Shown piece by piece: positions 26,939 through 35,019 of a DNA stretch of 64,000 bases (positions within the stretch are counted from its first letter, which is position 1; each line of letters starts with the position of its first letter). The notes below the pieces were generated by a model. That model saw only the letters and a list, made by a program, of their open reading frames with translations, did not search any database and was not told the origin of the DNA. A program made the position numbers and the translations under genes. The stretch covers positions 389,114 through 453,113 of the forward strand of contig CAVSFO010000004.1 of the NCBI GenBank assembly GCA_963727245.1, in the 5' to 3' direction. The stretch is from JBKQVT01 sp963727245. Its GTDB lineage: Bacteria; Planctomycetota; Planctomycetia; Pirellulales; Thermoguttaceae.

Positions 26939-29320
26939 TTACCTCCGCCCCCGGTTTCTCCGTTTCCGCTTGCGATCGGCGTCGCCGTTGCCGTTGCCGC
27001 CGGAGAACCAGCGTTTCTTTTCCGGGCCCTCGTCTTCCGCTTTCAAGGCCGCGGCCGCCGCCGTCTTGGGCAGCAGCTTGCGCTCCGCCAGGCCCCAAAG
27101 ACTCGAGGCAATGAAGTACAGGCACAAGCCGCTGGCCACCTTGTAGAACAAGATGCAGGGCAGGATCATCATGTACTTCATGAGCTTCTGTTGCATGGCC
27201 GACTGCTCGTCGGTCGCCGGCGGCGTGAACATCTTCTGCTGAAGGATGAACAGCGGCACGGTCAGGATGGGCAGGATGTTGAAGTAGGGACCGAAACAGA
27301 ACCAGCCCAGGCCGTCGTTGACCGAGGCCGGCATCAGCCAGCGCCAGTTGTAGAGCATGTCGGGCGCCGCCAGGTTCGAGCACCAGCGCACCGCCTCGGA
27401 AAGCAGCGGGGCATCGCGCAACTCCACGTCGACCATCAGCGAGCGGTACAGGCCGAGGAAGATCGGCAACTGGATGAACACCGGCAGGCAGCCGGCGACG
27501 GGATTGTAGTTGTGTTTGCGGAACAGCTCCTGCTGGGCCTTGCTCCGCGCCTCCATGTCTTTCTTGTGCTTCTCCTGGATCTTCTTGATTTCCGGCTGCA
27601 ATTCCTGCATCTTCTGGGCGTTCATGACCTGTTTGCGGCTGAGCGGAAACATGCAGGCCCGCACCAAGACCGTCAGCAGGATAATGGCCACCCCGTAGTT
27701 GCGGCAAAGCCAATAGAACTTGTGCAGCACCCAGAGCATCGGCCTCGCCACCCAGCCGAACCAGCCGTAGTAGAGGATCGATCCCAGCTTGTACTGGTCC
27801 ATCAGCGTCGGCCGTCGCGGGCCGGCGAAGAGCAGGAAGCGGTCGCTCAGCGCAGCCCCGGGCTTCAACTGGCGGACCTTGCCGGTCATGCGGAACGACG
27901 TGTTCGTGGTCATGTTCTTCCGCGTGGGATCGGTGTCGCCCACGCGCAAGGGGAGCGACTCGTCGATCTCGCCGGCCGCATCGCCCTGCGGTATCAGCAT
28001 GGCGGAAAAATACTGGGCGTCGATGCCGATGTACGTCACCGATTCGCCCTGCCGCAGGCCGAAGTCGTCGCCGGCGGTGGCGACGGAGATGGCGGGGCAG
28101 GTGACCTGTTGGGGCTCGGTCTGGTCGAACGAGACGAGGAAGTCGCGCATGCCCGCCAGCGACCAGGATCGGCTCACCTTATAGGCGAACCACCATCCCT
28201 CGCGGGGCAGCCCGTTGGGGCCGTCGAGCCGGTACGCCAGCTTGCGCGCCTTGCCGGCCAGGTTCTTGATCTGCAGCTCGAACTCCAGGTGATAGGCGGG
28301 AAAGTCGGCCTCCGAGAGCTTGTCCGCCGGCGCCTTCACCAGCCGGTAGGTCTTCGTCAGCTCCAGGTCTTGATCGGGCAGGGTGTAACTGAAAACCACC
28401 TGTTCCTGGTCGACCTTGACCACGCGCCAGTTGTCCGTCCGCAAGTGAACGCCGGGCAGCTCGGCGTCCAGGTTCGCTTCCAGCTTCTTCGCATTGGGGA
28501 TTTTCTGGTCGTCGATCTGCTGGAGCGTGGCCAGCATCGACAGCGGACAGTTGTCCTCCGGATGCACGGCGTCGGGGAGCGATAGGCCCGCCTTCAGGTC
28601 GCTGGGGTCCTTCTGTTCCGGGCGGACGACCTCCAGCGGCCGCCAGCCGACCGTGGCGGCAAGCGCGACCGGCTTGCCGGCGCTCGAAACCGTCAGCTTG
28701 ACCACCCTGCCCGGCTTGGTTTTCGCCAACGCGCGCTCCAGGTCGCCGGCGCTGTTGACCGTTGCGGCGTCCAGCGCCAGGATGCGGTCGCCCGGCTTCA
28801 GACCGGCCTTGGCCGCCGGGGTCCCCTCGCCCACGACCTGTACGGGACAACCGTCCTCCTTGGCGTCCTCGTCGATCACCAGGTGTCCGAGGTAGCCGCC
28901 GCGGTCGTCGATGTCATGGTATCGCGGGCTGCTCAGCTCGATGCGGACCAGCGCGGCCCCGCTACTGCTGACAGTCACCAACATGCGGTAGGGATTTTGC
29001 GGACCGGGGTCGGCCGATCCGAGCGTGAGCCAGCGGCGGGGGGCCGGCGGCAGCGGCTTCGCCTTGCCCTGCGGCCTTTGCGGCGGCTTCGCCGACGGCT
29101 GGCCGGCAGCGGGAGCCTGCTTCTCCGCCGGCGGCACGGCCTCGGCCTTCTTTTCCGGCGGGGCCGGCTGGCCCTTGTCCTGCTGGGCAACTTGCGGCGG
29201 CTGCGGCCGCGGGGGATGCAAATGCGACGCCAACAGAAAGTAGCCCGCCATCACCGCAAACGACAGCAGGGCAAACAGCAGCAAGTCGGACAGCGGGAGC
29301 GTCTGGGGAGAGCGTTGCAT
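26939..29320 (-). CDS. yidC: Membrane protein insertase YidC with an embedded PDZ domain
   Basis: A 793-residue protein. An N-terminal TM helix (11-31) and a Pro/Lys/Ala linker lead to the periplasmic beta-sandwich domain. Within that region residues about 148-225 form a PDZ domain: VVGEGTPAAKAGLKPGDRIL is the classic carboxylate-binding and helix block, followed by ALDAATVNSAGDLERAL. The core insertase has YGVAIILLTVLVRACMFPLS, with Arg for the hydrophilic groove, then PVFIQLPIFLGLYRSL and the conserved C-terminal helices. The tail is Arg/Lys-rich (DRKRKRRNRGRR), suited to ribosome contact. First of a yidC-mnmE pair. Confidence 0.95.
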   Translation of the reverse strand: MQRSPQTLPLSDLLLFALLSFAVMAGYFLLASHLHPPRPQPPQVAQQDKGQPAPPEKKAEAVPPAEKQAPAAGQPSAKPPQRPQGKAKPLPPAPRRWLTLGSADPGPQNPYRMLVTVSSSGAALVRIELSSPRYHDIDDRGGYLGHLVIDEDAKEDGCPVQVVGEGTPAAKAGLKPGDRILALDAATVNSAGDLERALAKTKPGRVVKLTVSSAGKPVALAATVGWRPLEVVRPEQKDPSDLKAGLSLPDAVHPEDNCPLSMLATLQQIDDQKIPNAKKLEANLDAELPGVHLRTDNWRVVKVDQEQVVFSYTLPDQDLELTKTYRLVKAPADKLSEADFPAYHLEFELQIKNLAGKARKLAYRLDGPNGLPREGWWFAYKVSRSWSLAGMRDFLVSFDQTEPQQVTCPAISVATAGDDFGLRQGESVTYIGIDAQYFSAMLIPQGDAAGEIDESLPLRVGDTDPTRKNMTTNTSFRMTGKVRQLKPGAALSDRFLLFAGPRRPTLMDQYKLGSILYYGWFGWVARPMLWVLHKFYWLCRNYGVAIILLTVLVRACMFPLSRKQVMNAQKMQELQPEIKKIQEKHKKDMEARSKAQQELFRKHNYNPVAGCLPVFIQLPIFLGLYRSLMVDVELRDAPLLSEAVRWCSNLAAPDMLYNWRWLMPASVNDGLGWFCFGPYFNILPILTVPLFILQQKMFTPPATDEQSAMQQKLMKYMMILPCILFYKVASGLCLYFIASSLWGLAERKLLPKTAAAAALKAEDEGPEKKRWFSGGNGNGDADRKRKRRNRGRR

Positions 29321-29334
29321 TCGGGGAAAATCCG

Positions 29335-30084
29335 TTAACGGCCGTCTCGCAGGCGGTCGCCGAGAAAGTTATCCAGATCCGGAATTTCGTAAATCTTGGC
29401 AATGGTCTTTTCGACGGGATACTCGACTCTGCGAAACCGGACCAGATCGTCTTCCAGGACCACGTAGCACGCCCGCGGATCGCCGTCGCGCGGCTGACCG
29501 ACCGAGCCCACGTTGATCATCGCCTTCTCATCCCCCAAACGATACTCATGGTTGATTTCCTCGGGGCTGTAGAACTGGAAGTTCTCCGAAAACACCCCGG
29601 GCACGTGGGTATGCCCCTGGAAGGCGTAGTGCTGGATCAAGGCGAAAATCTTCTCCAACTTGCGCCGGTTGTAGATGTCTTCGGGAAACACGTACTCGTT
29701 GAGCGGATTCCGCACGGAACCGTGGACGAACAGCAGTTTGCCGTCCTGATGGTTCCGCGGCAACTCGCCGAGGAAGTCCCAGCGCCGCTGCCGCTCGGCC
29801 GCCGTGCCGCCGCCGTTCTCCAGTTGATTGCGGGTCCAGAAGATCGCCCGCTCCGCCCCGGAATTGAACCCCTCGGGGTCGAACAACGCCCCCTGATCGT
29901 GATTGCCCAGGAGGCAGACCTTGCAGGCCATGATGCGGTCGATGACCTCGCGGGGATTGGGACCATAGCCGACGAGGTCCCCCAGGCAAAGGATATCGTT
30001 GATCCCTTGGGCGCGCACGTCGGCCAGGACGGCGGTCAGGGCCTCGATGTTGCTGTGAATGTCGCTGATCAGGGCTCGTTTCAC
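29335..30084 (-). CDS. Calcineurin-like metallophosphoesterase
   Basis: A 249-residue protein with all motifs: ISDIHSN (D-x-H), LCLGDLVGYGPNP (GDxxGYGP), LLGNHDQG (GNHD/E), FVHGS (VHGS) and QGHTHVPG (GHTH). The single-domain class related to YfcE/diadenosine tetraphosphatase-like phosphodiesterases. Ends 14 bases before yidC on the same strand, so it may be in the same transcript. The substrate cannot be told. Confidence 0.9.
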   Translation of the reverse strand: MKRALISDIHSNIEALTAVLADVRAQGINDILCLGDLVGYGPNPREVIDRIMACKVCLLGNHDQGALFDPEGFNSGAERAIFWTRNQLENGGGTAAERQRRWDFLGELPRNHQDGKLLFVHGSVRNPLNEYVFPEDIYNRRKLEKIFALIQHYAFQGHTHVPGVFSENFQFYSPEEINHEYRLGDEKAMINVGSVGQPRDGDPRACYVVLEDDLVRFRRVEYPVEKTIAKIYEIPDLDNFLGDRLRDGR

Positions 30085-30455
30085 GCTGCTATACTCTCAC
30101 GCACCCCGCCGACTGCAAGACTAGGAGTGTAAAAGAAAAAAAGGCGACCGGCACCATACATTCAACCCACTATATTGTTACCGAATTGAGCGGTCAAGTC
30201 GAGGCCCTTGCGGATTCCCCGCCCGATTGCCAAGCTAGGGGCAGGCTTCCGGCAATTGAATGTCTCAATTCCGGGGAAATTTGGTAATATGGGTGCCACT
30301 GCTGGCTTGTCCAGCAGGAAAAGTAGGGTGGGTCGAGCGCAGCGAGCCCCACCATGACTTTTTCGCGGATTTTGGTGGGGCTCGCTACGCTCGACCCACC
30401 CTACAGATTCTTCCGCAACAGAAGCTAAAGAAATACGTCTTCCGAGTGGTCCATC
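30085..30455. other. Divergent intergenic region, about 370 bases
   Basis: Between the metallophosphoesterase and tsaB starts. The left 200 bases are comparatively AT-rich (AAAGAAAAAAAGG near 30130, TATATTG near 30170, AATTTGGTAATAT near 30280) and are the best promoter candidate region here. The right part holds one arm of palindrome B (30291-30317) and a full palindrome C (30324-30413). Confidence 0.5.
30324..30413. repeat. Repeat family C, full copy
   Basis: TAGGGTGGGTCGAGCGCAGC...GAGCCCCACCA and the complementary TGGTGGGGCTCGCTACGCTC...GACCCACCCTA, with an AT-rich TGACTTTTTCGCGGATTT centre. One arm of family B abuts it on the left. Confidence 0.85.
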
Positions 30456-31163
30456 GTGCGAATCCTTGCCCTGGAAACTACCTGCGCCATCGCCAGCGTC
30501 GCCGCCGCCAGCGATGGCCAGTTTCTCGCCGAATTGCGGCTGAATCCCCAGCAGCGCAGCGCCGCCGCCCTGGCCCCCGGATTGCAGGAATTGCTCAAAA
30601 ACGTGGGCTGGCGGCCACGCGACGTGCAGTTGGTGGCCGTCACCATCGGCCCTGGCTCCTTCACCGGACTCCGCGTGGGCGTTACCACCGCCAAGACCTT
30701 TGCTTATGCCGTCGGGGCCGAAATCCTGGGCGTCGATACGCTCCAGACCATCGCCGCCGGCGTGCCGGCCGGCGTGCCGGCGCTGGCCGTCGCCATGGAC
30801 GCCCAGCGCGGCGACGTGGTCGCCCAGCCGTTCTGCCGCGATGCAACGGCTTGGTTTCAGCCCGCCGGACCGCAAGAACTTCTCGCCATCGACGCCTGGC
30901 TGGGCGGCTTGACGCCGGGGACCGCGGCTGCCGGTCCGGTGCTGGAGAAACTCGCCGGCCGGCTGCCGCAGGGCGTCTTGGCCGTGGACGCCGAATACTG
31001 GCATCCTCGGGCCGCCTGCGTCGCCCGCCTGGCCCACTTTCTTTATGCCTCCGGCCGCCGCGACGACCTCTGGACGCTGGCCCCGCGCTACTCCCGTCGC
31101 AGTGCCGCGGAAGAGAAGGCGGAAAAAAAGGCGGAAGGCGGAGGGCGGAAGGCGGAAGGATGA
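30456..31163 (+). CDS. tsaB: tRNA threonylcarbamoyladenosine biosynthesis protein TsaB
   Basis: A 235-residue protein. ILALETTCAIASVA at the start and IGPGSFTGLRVGVTTAKTFA are the diagnostic blocks of TsaB, the dimer partner of TsaD in making t6A37 on tRNAs. LGVDTLQTIA and VAMDAQRGDVVAQ follow as expected. The C-terminus (EEKAEKKAEGGGRKAEG) is not part of the family; it is read from a GGCGGAAGG repeat tract that is inverted against the tail of convergent hemL. Confidence 0.9.
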   Translation: MRILALETTCAIASVAAASDGQFLAELRLNPQQRSAAALAPGLQELLKNVGWRPRDVQLVAVTIGPGSFTGLRVGVTTAKTFAYAVGAEILGVDTLQTIAAGVPAGVPALAVAMDAQRGDVVAQPFCRDATAWFQPAGPQELLAIDAWLGGLTPGTAAAGPVLEKLAGRLPQGVLAVDAEYWHPRAACVARLAHFLYASGRRDDLWTLAPRYSRRSAAEEKAEKKAEGGGRKAEG

Positions 31164-31252
31164 AGGCAGAACGCCGCCGGCCGGTGTGGTTATCCTTCCC
31201 CCTTCCGCCCTCCGCCCTCCGCCTTTCCTCCTTCCGCCTTCCGCCCTCCGCC
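31137..31252. repeat. Long inverted repeat joining the ends of tsaB and hemL
   Basis: GGCGGAGGGCGGAAGGCGGA-AGG at 31137-31159 is perfectly complementary (23 bp) to 31230-31252. Further GGCGGAAGG/CCTTCCGCC units extend to about 31298. It encodes the Gly/Lys/Glu tails of both proteins and could fold into a large hairpin acting as a two-way terminator. Related tracts are at 26917-26935 and 34915-34955. Confidence 0.8.
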
Positions 31253-32569
31253 CTCCGCCTTTCCTCCTTCCCCCTTCCGCCCTCCGCCTTCCGCCTTCAT
31301 CCATTGCCGCGTAGCGGCAATGCATGTGTCTATGTCCACTTCCGTGTGGGCCGTGGAGACGAAAAAAGCCTCGTACTGGCTGCACGGCAGGTAGATGCCC
31401 CGCTCGATCATGCCCCAGAAGTAACGGGCGTACCGCTGCGTGTCGCAACGGGCGGCCGTGTCCCAGTCCGTGACCGGCACCGGGCTGAAGAACAGGGTCG
31501 TCATCGAGCCCATCCGGCCGATCGTGTGGGCGACGCCGGCCGCCGTGGCCGCCGCGCGGAGGCCGGCCGCCAGCCGGGCGGAGAGCCGTTCCAACTCGGC
31601 ATAGGGGTTGCTGTCGCGAAGGATGGTCAAGGTGGCGATGCCGGCGGCGGTGGCCAGCGGATTGCCGCTGAGCGTGCCGGCCTGAAAGACCTTGCCGGCC
31701 GGCAGCACGTGGTCCATGACCTCGGCCCGGCCGCCGTAAGCCCCCATCGGCAGCCCGCCGCCGATAATCTTGCCCAGCGTGGTCAGGTCCGGCTCGATTC
31801 CGAACAGTGATTGCGCCCCGCCGTAGGCCACGCGGAAGCCGGTCATCACTTCGTCGAAGATCAGCAGCGCGCCGTGCCGCCGGGTGGATTCCCGCAAGGC
31901 CCGGCGAAAATCCGCGCTGGCCGCCACGCAGCCCATGTTGCCGACCACCGGCTCGACGATCACGGCGGCGATGCGCGGGCCGTGCCGGTCCAGGGCCGCC
32001 TCCAGGCCGGCCGCGTCGTTGTATTTCAGCACCAGGGTGTCGCCGACGGCCCCGGCGGTCACGCCCGGCGAATTGGGCACGCCCAACGTGGCCGCCGAGC
32101 TGCCGGCCGCCACCAGCAGGCTATCGACGTGCCCGTGATAATTGCCGGCGAACTTGACGATCATCGGCCGCCCGGTGTATCCGCGGGCCAGGCGGATGGC
32201 GCTCATCGTGGCCTCGGTCCCCGAGTTGACCAGGCGGACCTTCTCGATCGACGGGACGGCGCTGCTGATCAACTCGGCCAACTCGGTTTCGGCCAGCGTG
32301 GGGGCGCCGAAGCTCGTGCCCCGCCGGGCGGCCCGCCCGATGGCCGCCGTGACGTCCGGGTGGGCGTGCCCGAGGATCAGCGGTCCCCAGGAGCCGATGA
32401 AATCGAGGTAGCGATTGCCGTCGATATCGACGAGGTAGGCCCCTTCGGCATGATCAATGAAGATCGGCTCGCCCCCCACCCCGCCGAACGCCCGGGCCGG
32501 GCTGTTCACGCCCCCGGGGATAAGCTCTTTCGCGCGGGCGAAGGCCGCCTGGCTCTTTTGGCGGGACAT
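31190..32569 (-). CDS. hemL: Glutamate-1-semialdehyde 2,1-aminomutase
   Basis: Makes 5-aminolevulinate for heme by the C5 route, with PLP. Start MSRQKSQAAFARAKELIPGG, chosen because AAGGAA lies about 9 bases upstream; an ATG 7 codons earlier has no such site. GGVNSPARAF, NSGTEATMSAIRLARG, FAGNYHGHVD, IFDEVMTGFR and LGKIIGGGLPMGAYGG (PLP Lys) are all present, as is AGTLSGNPLA. The last ~32 residues (Gly/Lys/Glu/Arg) are encoded by the GGCGGAAGG repeat and follow the normal end ATRQWMK. About 459 residues. Confidence 0.93.
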   Translation of the reverse strand: MSRQKSQAAFARAKELIPGGVNSPARAFGGVGGEPIFIDHAEGAYLVDIDGNRYLDFIGSWGPLILGHAHPDVTAAIGRAARRGTSFGAPTLAETELAELISSAVPSIEKVRLVNSGTEATMSAIRLARGYTGRPMIVKFAGNYHGHVDSLLVAAGSSAATLGVPNSPGVTAGAVGDTLVLKYNDAAGLEAALDRHGPRIAAVIVEPVVGNMGCVAASADFRRALRESTRRHGALLIFDEVMTGFRVAYGGAQSLFGIEPDLTTLGKIIGGGLPMGAYGGRAEVMDHVLPAGKVFQAGTLSGNPLATAAGIATLTILRDSNPYAELERLSARLAAGLRAAATAAGVAHTIGRMGSMTTLFFSPVPVTDWDTAARCDTQRYARYFWGMIERGIYLPCSQYEAFFVSTAHTEVDIDTCIAATRQWMKAEGGGRKGEGGKAEGGGRKAEGGKAEGGGRKGEG

Positions 32570-32650
32570 GGGCGGAGGTTCCTTTGCCATGATGGGAAAC
32601 CATTGTAAGTCATGCAAGGGGCCAGGGACCAGGGGCCGGGGGCCAGGGGA

Positions 32651-32680
32651 AAGAAAAGCCCCCGGACTGCGTCCGGGGGG
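32651..32680 (-). terminator. GCA-triloop hairpin followed by CTTTTCTT on the minus strand
   Basis: On the minus strand: stem CCCCCGGAC, loop GCA, stem GTCCGGGGG, then CTTTTCTTT. Part of the 70-bp unit that repeats at 32752. Confidence 0.55.
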
Positions 32681-32751
32681 TGCTCGAAAGTACGCCGCAC
32701 AGGCCCCTGTGCGGTGAGACCGGCACGCGGGGGCCGGGGGCCGGGGGATTG

Positions 32752-32779
32752 AAAAGCCCCCGGACTGCGTCCGGGGGGG
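32752..32779 (-). terminator. Second copy of the GCA-triloop hairpin
   Basis: Same stem and loop as 32651-32680, followed by CTTTTCAA on the minus strand. The sequence to its right (GTGCTCGAAAGTACGCCGCA, then CCCTGTGCGGTGAGA) is shared with the first copy, offset 98 bases. Confidence 0.55.
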
Positions 32780-32964
32780 TGCTCGAAAGTACGCCGCACA
32801 GACCCCTGTGCGGTGAGATGCGCAGGCGGCACGGCACGGGCAGGATGCCCGTGGCACACAAACCCGGCGATGGACGGCCCACCGGCGGCCTCTTATGATG
32901 GTATTGGGCTTGCAGTCCCGGGTGGTCGGCAACGTCATCCCCGGGCTAACGCCCGGGGCTCGCC

Positions 32965-33360
32965 ATGAACGCGGAAGAGCGAGATCGCTTCGACCAACAG
33001 TTGCAAAAGGTCCTGGACGCCATGCCGGCGCTGGTCCACCAACTGCTCGAAAAGATCCCGCTGCACGTCGAGGACTATCCGTCGCGGCGGGTCATGGCCG
33101 AGCTGGGCGTCGAATATCGCGACGACCTCTGCGGCCTCTACACCGGCGTTCCCCTGAACGAGCGGAGCGTGACCCAGTCGGGCAATCTACCCGACGTGGT
33201 GACCATCTATCGCGAAGGCATCCTGGCCGCGGCGGCCGATAGTCGCGGCGAAATCAGCCGGAAACGGCTCCGCAGCCAAATCCGCATCACCATCCTCCAC
33301 GAGTTGGCCCATTATCACGGGCTGAGCGAAGCGGACCTCGAGCAACTGGGCTACCAGTAG
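32965..33360 (+). CDS. Zincin-type metallopeptidase family protein (PF06262-like)
   Basis: A 131-residue protein. The zinc motif HELAHYHGL (HExxH plus a downstream acidic residue in SEADLEQLGY) closes a small alpha/beta fold. VTIYREGIL and SRKRLRSQIRITILHE are the usual lead-in of the small bacterial family annotated as possible zinc metallopeptidases. Short single-domain length is normal. The ATG is preceded by a strong GC hairpin (32940-32958) instead of a Shine-Dalgarno. Its TAG stop is also the first three bases of repeat C. Confidence 0.85.
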   Translation: MNAEERDRFDQQLQKVLDAMPALVHQLLEKIPLHVEDYPSRRVMAELGVEYRDDLCGLYTGVPLNERSVTQSGNLPDVVTIYREGILAAAADSRGEISRKRLRSQIRITILHELAHYHGLSEADLEQLGYQ

Positions 33361-33455
33361 GGTGGGTCGAGCGCAGCGAGCCCCACCACAATCCGCGAAA
33401 GTTCTATGGTGGGGCTCGCGACCATGCTTCGCATGGTGCCACTCGGCCCACCCTA
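33358..33455. repeat. Repeat family C, full copy abutting a stop codon
   Basis: TAGGGTGGGTCGAGCGCAGC...CCACCA and GGTGGGGCTCGCGACCAT...CGGCCCACCCTAC. The leading TAG is the stop of the zincin gene. The right arm contains an extra CATGCTTCGCATG hairpin. From 33456 to 33661 I see no gene. Confidence 0.8.
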
Positions 33456-33661
33456 CAAATTTACGGCCTTCCGCACAGTAACAAGCAGGAACGCTCCTTT
33501 CCCATGCATTCGTGTGGTGTATTCGATATCCCAACGCTGGTGGCCCTCCCAAGGTTAGAAGCCGCTTGGCCAGGAAAGGTTATAGCGGCGTTTGTAGAGA
33601 CGGTTTATGATCGAAGGAAACGCGATACTGTGCAATAGCTGGCTTCTCGGGGGCCGATGAC

Positions 33662-33919
33662 ATGGACTTCTTTGGCGTCGTGGCGATGGTGTGGCTGCTC
33701 AGTGCGGGGAGTGCAGTTCTGGTGGGGCGTTTTCGCGGCCGGGCCAGCGACGCCATGACCTTGGGCGTGCTGTTCGGACCCCTCGGCCTGGCGCTGACCA
33801 TTCTGCTGATCGGTCGCATGGTCGGCGGCGAGGAGGCCGTGACCGTGCCAATCCGTAATGCCCAGCGGCCGCTTCAGCCGGCAGAAGACTCCCGGGTGGA
33901 ACTAGGCCGGGCCGCCTAG
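33662..33919 (+). CDS. Small membrane protein
   Basis: An 85-residue protein with two hydrophobic helices (about 4-22 and 33-51) joined by a basic loop (GRFRGRASDAM), then a polar tail. VLFGPLGLALTILLIGRM is a motif found in small planctomycete 'GPLG' membrane proteins. No function known. Confidence 0.6.
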   Translation: MDFFGVVAMVWLLSAGSAVLVGRFRGRASDAMTLGVLFGPLGLALTILLIGRMVGGEEAVTVPIRNAQRPLQPAEDSRVELGRAA

Positions 33920-33933
33920 GCGACCTTGCGTCC

Positions 33934-34010
33934 GGAAAAAGGTGACAGGCACCATTTGTGCGAAGCACCCTCCGGGCCGTTCCGGCAAATGGTGCCTGTC
34001 ACCTTTTTCC
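33934..34010. repeat. Perfect 25-bp inverted repeat (family J)
   Basis: GGAAAAAGGTGACAGGCACC-ATTTG at 33934-33958 and its exact complement at 33986-34010, with a 27-base spacer. It lies just after a stop codon and could be a terminator (the right arm ends CCTTTTTCC) or a mobile palindrome. Confidence 0.8.
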
Positions 34011-34096
34011 TTCCACCGTCTGTACCGGTCGAGCCATCCCGGCGTCGCGGACCTTCCTCTGGCCGGTCATCGCTGCTAGACTTCTTAGGCGCGTAA

Positions 34097-34139
34097 GGGG
34101 ACAGTCCCATTTTCGCGGACGAAAATTGGGACAGTCCCC
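34097..34139. repeat. Palindrome family F, short copy
   Basis: GGGGACAGTCCCATTTTCGC...GGA and CGAAAATTGGGACAGTCCCC with almost no spacer: the minimal form of the family. It lies 53 bases upstream of the next gene. Confidence 0.85.
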
Positions 34140-34192
34140 AAGTCCAACGGGCACGGCGGTGCTCGACATCTCGCACCACGGAAGGATTCGCC

Positions 34193-34915
34193 ATGGATGA
34201 ACCATCCCAAGCGGTGGACGTGATTGCGGTCGGGGCCCATCCCGACGACGTCGAAATCGCCTGCGGCGGCACGCTGGCGACGCTGGCCGCGCAGGGCCAT
34301 CGGGTGGGCATTATCGATTTGACCGACGGCGAGCCCACGCCCGGCTCGCCGGGCCCGGAGGTCCGGCTGGCCGAGGCCCGCCGGGCGGCGGAAGTGCTGG
34401 GGGCGGCGGTCCGGGTGACGCTCGATCTGCCGAACCGCCGGCTACTGGACGGTTTTGAGGCCCGCGTGGCCCTGGCCAAGGAGTTTCGCAAGTACCGGCC
34501 GCGGCTGGTCATCGCCCTGGGCGGAAGCACGCCGCTGGCCTCGCCCGATCACCAGCAGGCCCGCTTGATTACGGAAGCGGCCGTCTTCTACTCGCGGCTG
34601 TCGAAGTGGGAGGCGTATTTCGGCGGCCTGGCCACCCACTCGGTGTCGGCGATCTTGTACTGTTTCCTGGCCTTTCGGCAGCTTGCGCCGGAGGGGCAAG
34701 GCGTGGTCGTGGATATTAGTGACTCGCTGGAGAAGAAGATGGCGGCCATCGCCTGCTACGAGACCCAGTTCCCGCCGCAGAAGGCGCAGCACTTGGATCG
34801 CTTTCGGGCTTACGCCCAGCAACAGGGGATGGCGGCCGGTTTCGCCGCCGGCGAGGTTCTGGCCAATCCCGGGGCCTGGGGGACCCGCAACCTGATGGGG
34901 TTGCTGTTTGGATAA
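34193..34915 (+). CDS. PIG-L/LmbE family deacetylase, BshB1-like
   Basis: A 240-residue protein. Zinc motif VGAHPDDVEIACGGTL (HPDD) at the N-terminus, GIIDLTDGEPTPGS next to the sugar site, and SPDHQQARLITEAAVFYSR carrying the second His. This arrangement is that of BshB1, the N-acetylglucosaminyl-malate deacetylase of bacillithiol synthesis. No bshA or bshC lies nearby, so the exact substrate is an inference. Confidence 0.85.
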   Translation: MDEPSQAVDVIAVGAHPDDVEIACGGTLATLAAQGHRVGIIDLTDGEPTPGSPGPEVRLAEARRAAEVLGAAVRVTLDLPNRRLLDGFEARVALAKEFRKYRPRLVIALGGSTPLASPDHQQARLITEAAVFYSRLSKWEAYFGGLATHSVSAILYCFLAFRQLAPEGQGVVVDISDSLEKKMAAIACYETQFPPQKAQHLDRFRAYAQQQGMAAGFAAGEVLANPGAWGTRNLMGLLFG

Positions 34916-34978
34916 GGCGGAAGGCGGAAGGGGGAGGGCGGAGGGCGGAAGGCGAAACCGCAAGCGGCTGACGCCGGC

Positions 34979-35006
34979 CCCCTCGACGCAGTCGAGGGGC
35001 TTTTCT
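34979..35006 (+). terminator. GCA-triloop terminator after the bshB1-like gene
   Basis: Stem CCCCTCGAC, loop GCA, stem GTCGAGGGG, then CTTTTCT. It sits 64 bases after the stop and 14 bases before the convergent rluD stop. A GGCGGAAGG purine tract (34915-34955) precedes it. Confidence 0.8.
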
Positions 35007-35019
35007 AATCCCCAAATCC

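Larger units (their letters stand above)
32570..32964. other. Repeat-filled intergenic region, about 395 bases
   Basis: Holds a CCCTGG-type tandem tract (32618-32655), two direct copies of a 70-bp unit with a terminator-like hairpin (32651-32730 and 32752-32820), and a CCCCGGGCTAACGCCCGGGG hairpin at 32940-32958 that ends 6 bases before the next start codon. No gene is supported. Confidence 0.6.

Noticed and set aside
25811..28585. A 924-codon plus-strand frame opposite mnmE and yidC
   Set aside because: No domain, His/Arg/Gln-rich composition typical of shadow translation, and both minus-strand genes are certain.
30085..30290. Specific -35/-10 promoter boxes in the AT-rich stretch
   Set aside because: Several TATA-like hexamers occur, but none has a partner at 16-18 bases that I would trust without RNA data.
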